DNA of 64,000 nucleotides from an uncultured Lachnospiraceae bacterium (GTDB lineage Bacteria; Bacillota; Clostridia; Lachnospirales; Lachnospiraceae): NCBI GenBank assembly GCA_946546945.1, contig CAMNOU010000002.1, forward strand, positions 62,001 through 126,000, written 5' to 3'. Positions 9,745-19,507 of the stretch are shown here, piece by piece. Position 1 is the first letter of the stretch; every line of letters begins with the position of its first letter. The notes under the pieces were generated by a model. The model had not been told where the DNA came from, ran no database searches, and saw nothing but the letters and a program-made list of their open reading frames with translations. A program made the position numbers and the translations under genes.

Positions 9745-10667
9745 TCGTGAATGTATGTTTTGTGGGCCTGGGCTCCATTGCCGGGCGGCATATTCATAAC
9801 CTGAAGGAACTTCTCGGGGAGGATGTGGAGATTGATGCTGTCCGAAGCGGGAGAGGGAAAAAACTATCCCCTGAACTGGAGGAAAATCTGTCCGGGATCT
9901 ATTACAGTCCCGGGGAAGCCAAAGACCGGTACGACGCTGTCTTTATCACCAATCCGACCGGCATGCATTATGATACCTTACAGAGCTTTCTTCCGAAAAG
10001 TGACTGTTTTTTCATAGAAAAACCGGTTTTTCAGTCGGGAACGGAGGACCTGACGCCTTTTCGGAAAGAGAACAAGATCTATTATGTGGCATGCCCGCTG
10101 CGCTATACAAATGTGATTCAGTATCTGAAAAAGAATATTGATTTCAGCGAAGTGTATTCCATGCGCTGCATTTCGTCCAGCTATCTGCCGGACTGGAGGC
10201 CGGGAACGGATTACAGAAAAACGTACAGCGCCCATAAAGCGATGGGAGGCGGCGTTTCCATCGACCTGATCCATGAGTGGGATTATATTCACTACCTGAC
10301 AGGCAGCCCGGAGAAGGTGAAAAGCCTGATCTTGAGGAAATCGGACCTGGAGATCGATTCGGACGACCTCGCGATCTATATCGCGGAGTATGCGGACAAG
10401 GCAGTTGAGCTGCATCTGGATTATCTGGGGCGCAAGCCGATCCGGAAACTGGAACTGTTTATGAGAGAAGATACAATCTGCGCCGACCTGATCTCACAGA
10501 AAATAGAGTGGCTGTGTGAAGGGAAAGTTCTGGATCTGGCACAGGAAAGAAATGACTTCCAGAAAAAAGAACTGATGCATTTTCTGGATATCATCAGCGG
10601 CCGGGCAGAATGTGATAACGGACTGGAAGAAGCATGCAGTATTCTTCGGATCACGAAAGGAAATTAG
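9741..10667 (+). CDS. Gfo/Idh/MocA family oxidoreductase (second)
   Basis: TTG start overlapping the previous stop; 'VNVCFVGLGSIAGRHIHNLKEL', 'CFFIEKPVF' (EKP motif). Confidence 0.85.
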   Translation: MIVNVCFVGLGSIAGRHIHNLKELLGEDVEIDAVRSGRGKKLSPELEENLSGIYYSPGEAKDRYDAVFITNPTGMHYDTLQSFLPKSDCFFIEKPVFQSGTEDLTPFRKENKIYYVACPLRYTNVIQYLKKNIDFSEVYSMRCISSSYLPDWRPGTDYRKTYSAHKAMGGGVSIDLIHEWDYIHYLTGSPEKVKSLILRKSDLEIDSDDLAIYIAEYADKAVELHLDYLGRKPIRKLELFMREDTICADLISQKIEWLCEGKVLDLAQERNDFQKKELMHFLDIISGRAECDNGLEEACSILRITKGN

Positions 10668-10671
10668 AATC

Positions 10672-11421
10672 ATGAACATACTTTTTACAATCTGCGGAAG
10701 AGCGGGATCAAAGGGAATTAAAAATAAGAACATCCGTGATTTTGCCGGGAAGAAACTCCCGTATTATACGATTTCAGCAATCGATCTTTTCCTGAAACAG
10801 GACAGGCCGGAGGGCAGGATGGATATTGTGGTCAATTCCGACAGCCCGGAATTGCTTGGCATGATGGAACAAAACCCGCTCAGAACGGTCGATACGATCG
10901 TGCGCGGACCGGAATTAAGCGGAGACGCGGTGGGAAAAGTGGATGTGATCCATGATTGTCTTGTGAAGATGGAAGAAAGAAAAGGGTACCGGTATGACAT
11001 GGTCGTAGATCTCGATATCACATCTCCGCTCCGAACGGTGAAGGATATTCGCGAACTGATCCGCGTCCATCATGAAAAAAGACCGGACGTCACGACTTCC
11101 GTGACAACAGCCCGGAGAAATCCGTATTTCAATCAGCTGAAGGCAACCGGACACGGGTATAAAAAAGTCATCGACTCCGCGTACACGGCCAGACAGCAGG
11201 CACCGGAGATCTTTGACATGAATGCGTCTCTGTATGCCTATTCGCCGGAGTTTTTAAGAACAGGGAAAGGCGTTTTAGACGGATACTGTGAGTGCATTCA
11301 GATGTACGACACCGGAATCCTGGATCTGGATCATGAAAATGATTTTGAACTTATGGAAGTCATTGCTTCTTATTTATTCTCCCATAATGAAGCGTTTCGG
11401 GAGGTATATGATAATATATGA
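10672..11421 (+). CDS. legF: CMP-nonulosonate cytidylyltransferase (NeuA/LegF family)
   Basis: 'MNILFTICGRAGSKGIKNKNIRDFAGKKLPYYTI'; ATG at 10672. Confidence 0.85.
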   Translation: MNILFTICGRAGSKGIKNKNIRDFAGKKLPYYTISAIDLFLKQDRPEGRMDIVVNSDSPELLGMMEQNPLRTVDTIVRGPELSGDAVGKVDVIHDCLVKMEERKGYRYDMVVDLDITSPLRTVKDIRELIRVHHEKRPDVTTSVTTARRNPYFNQLKATGHGYKKVIDSAYTARQQAPEIFDMNASLYAYSPEFLRTGKGVLDGYCECIQMYDTGILDLDHENDFELMEVIASYLFSHNEAFREVYDNI

Positions 11422-12089
11422 GGGACATTGATCTGAAAGCGCAGACAGAACGGATCCTGCTTCACCAGCTTGACGGATACTGGCCGGATTATGACAGAGA
11501 GGCTATCGCTAATCAGATTCTTCCTGCCCTTGCGCTCATGGAAAAAAATTACAGTGCCATGCCTTCCGCGCGTTTCTGGCGGGACGGGGAAATGGTGTTT
11601 TCTCCCTGGTATTCCGTGACCTGGATGATTTTCCTGTACCGGCTCAGCCATCTTCTGAGCGAAAACGGGAATGCGCACGAGGCGGATGTCGTTTATTACC
11701 TGAATAAAATCATGCATTCCATTGACTGGTTCTATCAGGTGGATCTGCCGGTTCATTTTATGGCAGAACATCCGCTGGGAAGCGTGCTGGGAAGGGCAAA
11801 GTACTCGGATTATCTGTTTATTTATCAGGGAACCACCGTTGGCGGCAACCGAAAGGGGAACAGCATCGCGTATCCGACCCTGGGGAGCAATGTGGTCATG
11901 TATGCCAACTCCACAGTCCTGGGGGATTCCGTCATCGGAAATAACGTGATTATTTCTGCGGATACCTTTATCATCAATGGGAGAATCCCGGATAACTGTA
12001 TTGTATTTGGAAAATCTCCCGATCTGATCATAAAGAAAAAAACGGCAGATGAGATCCGGGATATGACCAGTGCTTTCTGGAAATGGTAG
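11418..12089 (+). CDS. Serine acetyltransferase-like hexapeptide acyltransferase
   Basis: SAT-like helical N-term, 'HPLGSVLGRAKYSDYLFIYQGTTVGGNRKGNSIAYPTLGSNVVMYANSTVLGDSVIGNNVIISADTFI' left-handed beta-helix repeats. Confidence 0.75.
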   Translation: MRDIDLKAQTERILLHQLDGYWPDYDREAIANQILPALALMEKNYSAMPSARFWRDGEMVFSPWYSVTWMIFLYRLSHLLSENGNAHEADVVYYLNKIMHSIDWFYQVDLPVHFMAEHPLGSVLGRAKYSDYLFIYQGTTVGGNRKGNSIAYPTLGSNVVMYANSTVLGDSVIGNNVIISADTFIINGRIPDNCIVFGKSPDLIIKKKTADEIRDMTSAFWKW

Positions 12090-12095
12090 CAGAGG

Positions 12096-13523
12096 ATGAT
12101 GAGAAATACGGAGGAGAATATGGACAGACAGAAAATGAATTATGCTGAATTCATGGAAAAGGATATCCTGGTGAATATACCGGACATGGTGAAGGAACTG
12201 CTGCGAAAAATCTGGATTATTCTGATCGTGGCGGTTCTCGTTGCGGCCGGGGCGGCAGGAGTCCGCTACAAAAGCGATCTCAAGACAGCCAGTCTGGAGT
12301 CTACGCAGAAAACACAGACGATTGCGTCGCTGGAGGAAAGCCTCTCAGATTCCGAAATCAGCGATGTAAAAGCTGTACTGGCTCTGACCGCGTCCCTGAA
12401 TCAGCAGAAAGAATATTTGTCCGACTCCATTTATATGCAGATCGACGGCGTCCATGAGGACCGGGTCAGCATGCAGTATTACATTGAAGCGAATGATGCC
12501 TCTGCGGATATTGCCGACATGTACATCCGCTTTATCAACAACGGCGGCCTGACGGCAGCGCTGCGGCAGAAAGGCGTTGACATTGAATCCCAGTATCTGA
12601 AGGAGCTGGTTACGGCGACCTCAAAAACCGAGGAGAAGAACGCGTCTGCAGACATGGTCGTTGATACCGTCCCGTACAGGAGCAGTCTGTCTGTATTTGT
12701 GGTCCACCAGGATGAAAAACAATGCATTGAGCTGGCTGATTCTGTGACCGAATGTATCCGGGATTTTCATGACAGCCTGTTAACGACGGTGGGAGAACAC
12801 AATCTCTCCCTGCTGGATCAGTATTATTCCCAGGTAGTAGATGAGGAAGTTTGGAATAAGGGGCTGTTCTATTCGAATAATATTCTGACGGAGACCACCA
12901 GACTCGATACACTGCGCGCTTCTCTGAACGGAAGTCAGACGAACCTGCTGCAGGCGTATCTGTCTGACGGGGAAGACAAAGCAGAAGCTTCCCCGGCAAA
13001 AAATGTGCCGGTGCGGATCAACCGGAAAGTTGCTGTATTTGGCGCGGCAGCCGGATTCGTCATCGCATGCATTATCCTGGCCCTCTGGTATGTCCTTCGG
13101 GGAACCATCAACTGCAAAAAAGAGCTGCAGGGGATGTATAATCTCTGTGTGCTGGGAGAAATGGACGGATCGTCCGGGAACAAGCATGTCCGCAGGGGCA
13201 AAAAGAATTCCGACAGTCCGGAAGTCCTGCTTGCAAAATGCATCAATATCTGCCGGACGGATGGAATCAGCAGAGTGATGACCGTGTCTTCCGACACGTC
13301 AGCTCCGTGGATGAAAGCGTTTAAAGAAGGAATGGAAGAGGCCGGTATTCAGATGGAGATCGTTCCGGAACTTGATTCCGCCGGATCCATTCAGAAAATG
13401 TCACAGTATAAACAGATTATCCTTACAAAGCGGCTGAAGAAAGATCATTACCGCGATCTGGAAAAAGAAGTTCAGCTGTGTATGGAACAGCAGGCGGACA
13501 TTCTGGGCGTCGTGCTGCTTTAG
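12096..13523 (+). CDS. Wzz-like polysaccharide co-polymerase with degenerate C-terminal domain
   Basis: N-term TM, periplasmic-type region, second TM near residue ~310, cytoplasmic C-term ending 'QADILGVVLL'. Confidence 0.65.
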   Translation: MMRNTEENMDRQKMNYAEFMEKDILVNIPDMVKELLRKIWIILIVAVLVAAGAAGVRYKSDLKTASLESTQKTQTIASLEESLSDSEISDVKAVLALTASLNQQKEYLSDSIYMQIDGVHEDRVSMQYYIEANDASADIADMYIRFINNGGLTAALRQKGVDIESQYLKELVTATSKTEEKNASADMVVDTVPYRSSLSVFVVHQDEKQCIELADSVTECIRDFHDSLLTTVGEHNLSLLDQYYSQVVDEEVWNKGLFYSNNILTETTRLDTLRASLNGSQTNLLQAYLSDGEDKAEASPAKNVPVRINRKVAVFGAAAGFVIACIILALWYVLRGTINCKKELQGMYNLCVLGEMDGSSGNKHVRRGKKNSDSPEVLLAKCINICRTDGISRVMTVSSDTSAPWMKAFKEGMEEAGIQMEIVPELDSAGSIQKMSQYKQIILTKRLKKDHYRDLEKEVQLCMEQQADILGVVLL

Positions 13524-13544
13524 AAGATCAATTGGAGGGAAATA

Positions 13545-14855
13545 ATGAGATCGATCTATATTCGGAATCTACTGAAAAGCTATCTGAAGAAAAAGAAAAC
13601 CATCCTTCTGTGCCTGATCGTCCTGATCCTCGCGTTCGGAGCGCTTGGTGTAAGACAGGCCTATCCGGAAAAGGTTTCCTCTTCTCTTGCTGAGGAAGTC
13701 GGTGAGTACGAGGATGCGCTGAAGCAATACGATGATGCCATCGCAAATATAGAAGATAATATCGAAATCTCGCAGGATCAGGTCGATAAACAGCAGAAAT
13801 ACTGTGATGAGTCCGTATTTATGCAGATCGATCCGACCAATGTACAGACCGCGGGCATGCAATACATGATCACGGTCCCGGATATGATGACGACGGCTGC
13901 CAGCTCGCAGATCACCTATATTCTCAATGCATGGACAACCTATATCAATGGCGGAAGCCTGAAATCGGAACTGGCAAACGAACTGGGGAACATATCGACC
14001 GAGTATCTTTCGGAACTGATCACCTGCACTGCGGCGGGCAATACCTTTACCATTACCGTCAGGCATTATGACATGGAGGCCGCAAAAGATATCCTGAACC
14101 GTCTTGATGAAAAGATATCCGCGCACCGTTCTGTTGTGGAAAACTCGCTGGGGAACTTTGAGATGATCGTACTGGATTCTTCCTCATATGCGCTTGCGGA
14201 TATGACCGTGCAGAATACACAGAGCACGAATCTGAAAAATCTTCAGACCTATAAAAATACACTGACCGATTTCAAAACGAAACTGGTTACACAGCGGACA
14301 CAGAAGAATAACTATCAGCAGCAGTACAAGCCGGCCGGAGTAAGTACCAAAAGTCCGAAAAGAACACTGGCTGAGTATGGCGCGCTTGGAGTCGCAGCCG
14401 GGATTATCCTTCCGTTCGCGCTCTATGCCATTTACTATACTTTAAGCGGCCGGATCAAGGACAAAGATGAACTGCTGGCGGCGGGGCTGAATGTCATCGC
14501 GTCCTGCCATCCGAAAAAAGGCTTTTCGCCGTCCGCGAAGCGGGCTGCAGCCGATATCGGTCTGCTTGCGAAACAGAGCGGCGCTTCGTCTGTATGCATC
14601 AGCCGCTTAAGCCCGGGAGAGGAAGCCGCGAAGGCGGCCGGAGAAATCAGCGCTTTGCTGAAGGAGAAGGATCTGGAGATCATCGAAGCAGAGCCGGGAA
14701 AAGAGACTCCCGAAGATCTCCTTTCGATGTCGCAGGCCGGGAATGCGGTTCTGTTTATTGAAACCGGACAAACTACGTACACGCAACTGGAAGAGCAGAT
14801 GCAGTTCTGTCAGCGATTCCATATTACAGTCTGGGGATGTGTGGTCATTGAATAA
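13545..14855 (+). CDS. Wzz-like polysaccharide co-polymerase (tandem paralogue)
   Basis: Same architecture as 12096-13523 including shared 'Y..CDESVFMQIDPTNVQTAGMQYMI' / 'YLSDSIYMQIDGVHEDRVSMQYYI'; C-term ends 'ITVWGCVVIE'. Confidence 0.65.
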   Translation: MRSIYIRNLLKSYLKKKKTILLCLIVLILAFGALGVRQAYPEKVSSSLAEEVGEYEDALKQYDDAIANIEDNIEISQDQVDKQQKYCDESVFMQIDPTNVQTAGMQYMITVPDMMTTAASSQITYILNAWTTYINGGSLKSELANELGNISTEYLSELITCTAAGNTFTITVRHYDMEAAKDILNRLDEKISAHRSVVENSLGNFEMIVLDSSSYALADMTVQNTQSTNLKNLQTYKNTLTDFKTKLVTQRTQKNNYQQQYKPAGVSTKSPKRTLAEYGALGVAAGIILPFALYAIYYTLSGRIKDKDELLAAGLNVIASCHPKKGFSPSAKRAAADIGLLAKQSGASSVCISRLSPGEEAAKAAGEISALLKEKDLEIIEAEPGKETPEDLLSMSQAGNAVLFIETGQTTYTQLEEQMQFCQRFHITVWGCVVIE

Positions 14856-14856
14856 T

Positions 14857-16116
14857 ATGAGAGAGTGGTGTATAGGCGCAGAAAGAAAAAACAGAATCAT
14901 GCAGTATCTGAATGACCGCGCAGCCGGAAGACAGCTCTATCTGCTGGCCTTTACGGTTTTCCTGTTCGCGGAAGCGCTCAGTACGACCATGTTCCCCATC
15001 CCGGGAAAAGTCCTGCTTTTGATGCGGGGACTGGCATTGCTCGGTGTGCTTGTGAAAATAATTTTGTATGACAGGCTTTCCGTCCGCGCTTTCTGGTTGT
15101 CGGCACTCCTGCTGTGCCTGGGGCTGCTGATCGCGGCTGCCTCCGGATATAAGGAACCTTTTTTCTGGATCGGAATGATTCTGGGCGCAAGGGATGTTCC
15201 GTGGAAGAAGATTCTGCAGATTTATCTGATTATTTCCGTCAGTATTGTCCTGCTTGCTTTTTGCGCGTCGATGCTGGGAGTGATTGAAAACCTGCAGTAT
15301 ACCCGCGAAAATACGATGAAAATGAGAAATTCCTTTGGGATCATCTATACGACGGATTTCGCTTCACACATTTTCTCTGCCCTTCTGGTCTTCTTTTACC
15401 TGATGAAGGAAAAGGCCAGGATCTGGCATTATGCAGCGGCGTGTGTGCTGGCCTGCCTGGTGTACCGGTTCTGCTATACGCGGCTGGATGTGGGCTGTAT
15501 CTTCCTGATGATCGTGCTGTTTCTTTTCCTGAATCTGCACGGCAGAAGGAGAACCACGGAACATAAGTACCGGTCCGGGCGGAAACTCGGCCTGGTTTTC
15601 TGCCTGCCCATGCCGGTGCTGGCACTGATGATGTGGGCAGCGTCCCGGCTGTACCGGGATGACAGTTCCATTATGGTCAAAGCGGATACGCTGGCTTCCG
15701 GGAGACTGGCGCTTGGCAATGCCGGATTGAATGCGTATGGGATTTCTCCCTTCGGACAGTTCATTGAGATGGTCGGAAACGGCGGATCTGTTACGCAGAT
15801 AAAGGAATATTTTTTTATTGACTGTTCCTATTTGTATATATTATTGTGTTACGGAGCTGTTTTTTTCCTTGTCGTTCTGGCGGCCTATATGCTTTGCTGC
15901 CGGAAAATGGCCGGGGATCACTATTATATTGCCGCGGTGATCGTGATTTCGATCAACTGCATGATCGCGCATCACCTGATCGAGCTTGCCTATAATCCGT
16001 TTGTGCTGGCGCTGCTTGCCGATGCTGCCATAGATACGCGGCCCGGGAGCAGTCAGATGCTGTGGAACGGCAGATATGCAGGAAACTCAACAAGAGAACA
16101 TACAGGAGAGGAATAA
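14857..16116 (+). CDS. Polytopic membrane protein, putative O-antigen polymerase (Wzy-like)
   Basis: Many TM segments, position between Wzz-like and Wzx-like genes; start set at MREWC. Confidence 0.6.
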   Translation: MREWCIGAERKNRIMQYLNDRAAGRQLYLLAFTVFLFAEALSTTMFPIPGKVLLLMRGLALLGVLVKIILYDRLSVRAFWLSALLLCLGLLIAAASGYKEPFFWIGMILGARDVPWKKILQIYLIISVSIVLLAFCASMLGVIENLQYTRENTMKMRNSFGIIYTTDFASHIFSALLVFFYLMKEKARIWHYAAACVLACLVYRFCYTRLDVGCIFLMIVLFLFLNLHGRRRTTEHKYRSGRKLGLVFCLPMPVLALMMWAASRLYRDDSSIMVKADTLASGRLALGNAGLNAYGISPFGQFIEMVGNGGSVTQIKEYFFIDCSYLYILLCYGAVFFLVVLAAYMLCCRKMAGDHYYIAAVIVISINCMIAHHLIELAYNPFVLALLADAAIDTRPGSSQMLWNGRYAGNSTREHTGEE

Positions 16117-16121
16117 GGACT

Positions 16122-17573
16122 GTGAAGATAAGATCCGTTAAATACAATTTCATAATGAATGTTATATTGACGGCATCGACCTTTATTTTCCCGCTGATCA
16201 CGTTTCCGTATATATCACGAGTGCTGGGACCCGCCGGGGTGGGAAAGGTCAATGCGGCGACTTCCGTTGCGCAGTATTTTGCCATGGTGGCCATGCTGGG
16301 CGTCCCGACCTACGGAATCCGTGTCTGCGCACAGGAAAGGGATGACAGACAGAAGCTGACCAGGACCGTACAGGAGCTTCTTCTCATGAACCTCATCCTG
16401 TCTGTGTTTGCCTATACGGTCTATTTTCTGGCGGTGTGGAAAATACCTCAGTTCCATGAGGAGGCTCCTCTTTACTGGATCATGAGTTCGACCATCCTGT
16501 TCAATGTCATCGGAGCAGAGTGGATGTACAGGGGGCTCGAGCAGTATTCCTACATCACCATGCGCTCCATTTTGTTTAAAGCGATCGGGATCGTGCTGAT
16601 GTTCCTGTTCGTAAAACAGCAGGGGGACTATGTCATCTACGGAGCAGTCAGCATCGTGGCAGGCGTGGGATCGAATCTGCTGAATTTTATCAATCTGAGA
16701 AAGTATGTGGATCTGCGTCCGGTCGGCGGCTATCAATTCAGGCGCCATCTGAAGGCAATCGGAATTTTCTTTCTCATGTCGGTTGCGACGACGATTTATA
16801 CCAATCTGGACACGGTCATGCTCAAGTTCATGAAGGGGGATACGGCTGTCGGGTACTACAGCGCGGCCGTGAAAGTCAAAGTCCTGCTGGTAGGATTTGT
16901 GACGGCCCTGAGTGCGGTACTGCTTCCGAGAGTATCTTATTATATAGAGAATAAGATGCAAAAGGAATTCGAGAATGTCAGTAAAAAGGCATTGAATTTT
17001 ACGGTTCTGATATCCCTGCCTGTTGTGGTATACTTTATTATTTATGCACGGGAATCGATTTATTTGTTGTCGTCCGCAGCTTTCGAGGGAGCGATTGCCC
17101 CCATGCAGATCATTATGCCGACTGTATTGCTGATCGGGCTGACAAATGTACTCGGGATACAGATCCTGGTACCGCTCGGGAAGGAAATCCTGGTCTTTTA
17201 TTCCGTTCTTGCCGGAGCGATTGTTGATTTTGTGATCAATCTTATCTTTATACCGTCCATGGGAGCATCCGGTGCATCCCTGGGAACGCTGGTCGCGGAG
17301 GCCGTGGTGCTGGTTGTTCAGCTGTTTATGATGAGGAAACAGATCCGGAGTCTGTTTTCCGCAATACAGCCGGCAAAGGCAGTCCTGAGCGCTGCCGCCG
17401 CGGGAGCTGCCTGCTTCCAGGTGAAATGGCTGGGCTGGAACAGTTTTCTGGCACTGGTGCTTTCGGTTGTCATTTACGGACTTGTGTACGTCGGGCTGCT
17501 GCTTATACTGAAAGAACCTCTTGTCGGGGAAATCATTCGGGATGTTATTAGCAAAAGATTCCATAAAAAATGA
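16122..17573 (+). CDS. Oligosaccharide flippase (Wzx/MVF-type), GTG start
   Basis: 'SVKYNFIMNVILTASTFIFPLITFPYISRVLGPAGVGKVNAATSVAQYF' typical Wzx N-terminus. Confidence 0.9.
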   Translation: MKIRSVKYNFIMNVILTASTFIFPLITFPYISRVLGPAGVGKVNAATSVAQYFAMVAMLGVPTYGIRVCAQERDDRQKLTRTVQELLLMNLILSVFAYTVYFLAVWKIPQFHEEAPLYWIMSSTILFNVIGAEWMYRGLEQYSYITMRSILFKAIGIVLMFLFVKQQGDYVIYGAVSIVAGVGSNLLNFINLRKYVDLRPVGGYQFRRHLKAIGIFFLMSVATTIYTNLDTVMLKFMKGDTAVGYYSAAVKVKVLLVGFVTALSAVLLPRVSYYIENKMQKEFENVSKKALNFTVLISLPVVVYFIIYARESIYLLSSAAFEGAIAPMQIIMPTVLLIGLTNVLGIQILVPLGKEILVFYSVLAGAIVDFVINLIFIPSMGASGASLGTLVAEAVVLVVQLFMMRKQIRSLFSAIQPAKAVLSAAAAGAACFQVKWLGWNSFLALVLSVVIYGLVYVGLLLILKEPLVGEIIRDVISKRFHKK

Positions 17574-17654
17574 CGGTGTTTAAGAAAGAATTAAGAAAAA
17601 CGAGATGCATTGTAAACTCTTTTGCTATACAATAGAGGTTAAAGGATTGATTAT

Positions 17655-18479
17655 ATGAAGTCAGGAAAAGATGTTAAAATTATTATAGCGACACATAAAC
17701 AATACCGGATGCCGCAGGATGCCATGTACCTGCCGCTCCATGTGGGAGCGCAGGGCAAGACAGCTGAAGATGGAAGCCCGCTCGATTTCGGATACGCGAA
17801 AGACAATACAGGGGATAACATTTCGGAGCTGAACCCTTCTTTCTGCGAAATCACAGGGTTATACTGGGCGTGGAAAAATCTGCAGGCCGATTATATCGGG
17901 CTGGTTCATTACCGGCGCCATTTTTCCATGAAGCGAAAAGCGGATCTGTGGGACAGTGTGCTCACCTATGCGCAGCTGGAACCGTATCTGGGGAGGAAGC
18001 GTGTGTTCACTCCGACGAAGAGACGCTACTTTATCGAGACGCTTTACAGCCATTATAAACATACACATTATGCCAGCCAGCTGGATGAGACGAGAAGAAT
18101 TCTGGAGGAAAAATATCCGGAATATCTGGGGGCCTATGACCGGGTGATCAAACGGCGGTACGGATATATGTTCAATATGATGATCATGGAGAAGCCTCTG
18201 TTCGACGCTTACTGTGACTGGCTGTTTGAAATACTTTTTGAACTCCGCAACCGAATCGGCGGGGAGGAACTGTCCGCGTTTCAGGGCAGGTTTTACGGGC
18301 GGATCAGCGAAATTGTCTTCAATGTATGGCTGGCCCGGCAGTTTGCCTGCGGCAATGTGAAACCGGAGGAACATATGGAAATTCCGGTCATTCACATGGA
18401 AAAAATAAACTGGTGCAAAAAAGGCGCCGCTTTTCTGAAGGCGAAGTTCATGGGCAAGAAGTACGAGGGAAGTTTTTAA
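17655..18479 (+). CDS. DUF4422-type glycosyltransferase
   Basis: 'VKIIIATHKQYRMPQDAMYLPLHVGAQGK', 'NPSFCEITGLYWAWKNLQADYIGLVHYRRHF'. Confidence 0.85.
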   Translation: MKSGKDVKIIIATHKQYRMPQDAMYLPLHVGAQGKTAEDGSPLDFGYAKDNTGDNISELNPSFCEITGLYWAWKNLQADYIGLVHYRRHFSMKRKADLWDSVLTYAQLEPYLGRKRVFTPTKRRYFIETLYSHYKHTHYASQLDETRRILEEKYPEYLGAYDRVIKRRYGYMFNMMIMEKPLFDAYCDWLFEILFELRNRIGGEELSAFQGRFYGRISEIVFNVWLARQFACGNVKPEEHMEIPVIHMEKINWCKKGAAFLKAKFMGKKYEGSF

Positions 18480-18493
18480 GGAAGGTGACCAGG

Positions 18494-19501
18494 ATGGTAT
18501 CCGTGATCATACCGGCGCATAATGCCGAAAAGACAATTGAACGGGCCGTTGTCAGCGCTGCGCAGCTGCTTCCTGACAGCGAGATCATTGTGGTGGAAAA
18601 CGGGTCAGAAGACGCAACACAGGCTGTCGTAAAGAAACTGCAGAAAGAGATCCGGAATCTGATTCTGATTTTTTCGGACTCCGGTGTGTCAAAGGCGAGA
18701 AATGCGGGCCTGGCCTGTGCTTCGGGAGAATGGATCCTTTTTCTGGATGCGGATGACTATCTGGAGAAGGAGGCCGGGCCTGTGCTGAATAAATGCGCGG
18801 CAGACCGTTCGGCCGACCTGTGGCTGTTCGGGCACCATGCGGGAAGCAGGGAACGGTCCGTTACGGATGGCGGACAGGAGGAGATCTATCCTGCCGGCAG
18901 GATCACGGAAGCGCGCGTGAGAATGCTTCATGATCCCACCCGGTACATGCAGGTCTGGGGAAAGCTGTTTCAGCATTCCATTATCCGGAAAGAAAACCTG
19001 AAGTTTGATGAACAGCTTACATTATCGGAAGACAGCGATTTTACTCTGCGCTATACCCGATTCTGTAAAAAAATCTGTTTTTCGCCCTGTGTGATGTACC
19101 ATTATTCTGTTGATAACGTTTCCGCAATGCGCCAGTATGACGGAACAAAGGCGCAGAGGTATGTGCGGGCGATGCAGGAAACCGGGAAAAAGATGGAAGG
19201 CGAAGAAGACGAGATCCGGGACGCGTTTCGCAGGTATGTCCTGATGCATATGAATATTGCGATGGTCAGGGAGATCTTTGCGGAAGGGAACCGGAGCAGT
19301 GCGGCACAGAAAAGAGAACAGATGGCCGCCCTGGCAGGGACAGACGTTTTTGCGGAGGCGATCGCGGATACAAAAGCGGGGGAGTGCCGGAATCTCCGGA
19401 TGCTTCCGATCCTGTTTCTGAAGAAACACCTTTACCGTCCCGCGGCTTTGATTTATCGCGCAAGGGTCAGACAGAATGCCCGCAGACAGATAAGAGGATG
19501 A
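18494..19501 (+). CDS. Family 2 glycosyltransferase
   Basis: 'VSVIIPAHNAEKTIERAVVSA', 'SKARNAGLACASGEWILFLDADDYLE'; start at ATG 18494. Confidence 0.9.
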   Translation: MVSVIIPAHNAEKTIERAVVSAAQLLPDSEIIVVENGSEDATQAVVKKLQKEIRNLILIFSDSGVSKARNAGLACASGEWILFLDADDYLEKEAGPVLNKCAADRSADLWLFGHHAGSRERSVTDGGQEEIYPAGRITEARVRMLHDPTRYMQVWGKLFQHSIIRKENLKFDEQLTLSEDSDFTLRYTRFCKKICFSPCVMYHYSVDNVSAMRQYDGTKAQRYVRAMQETGKKMEGEEDEIRDAFRRYVLMHMNIAMVREIFAEGNRSSAAQKREQMAALAGTDVFAEAIADTKAGECRNLRMLPILFLKKHLYRPAALIYRARVRQNARRQIRG

Positions 19502-19507
19502 GGGATC

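Noticed and set aside
16215-17564. 449-aa minus-strand ORF antisense to Wzx
   Set aside because: His/Gln/Arg-rich shadow translation of a hydrophobic gene; no recognizable domain
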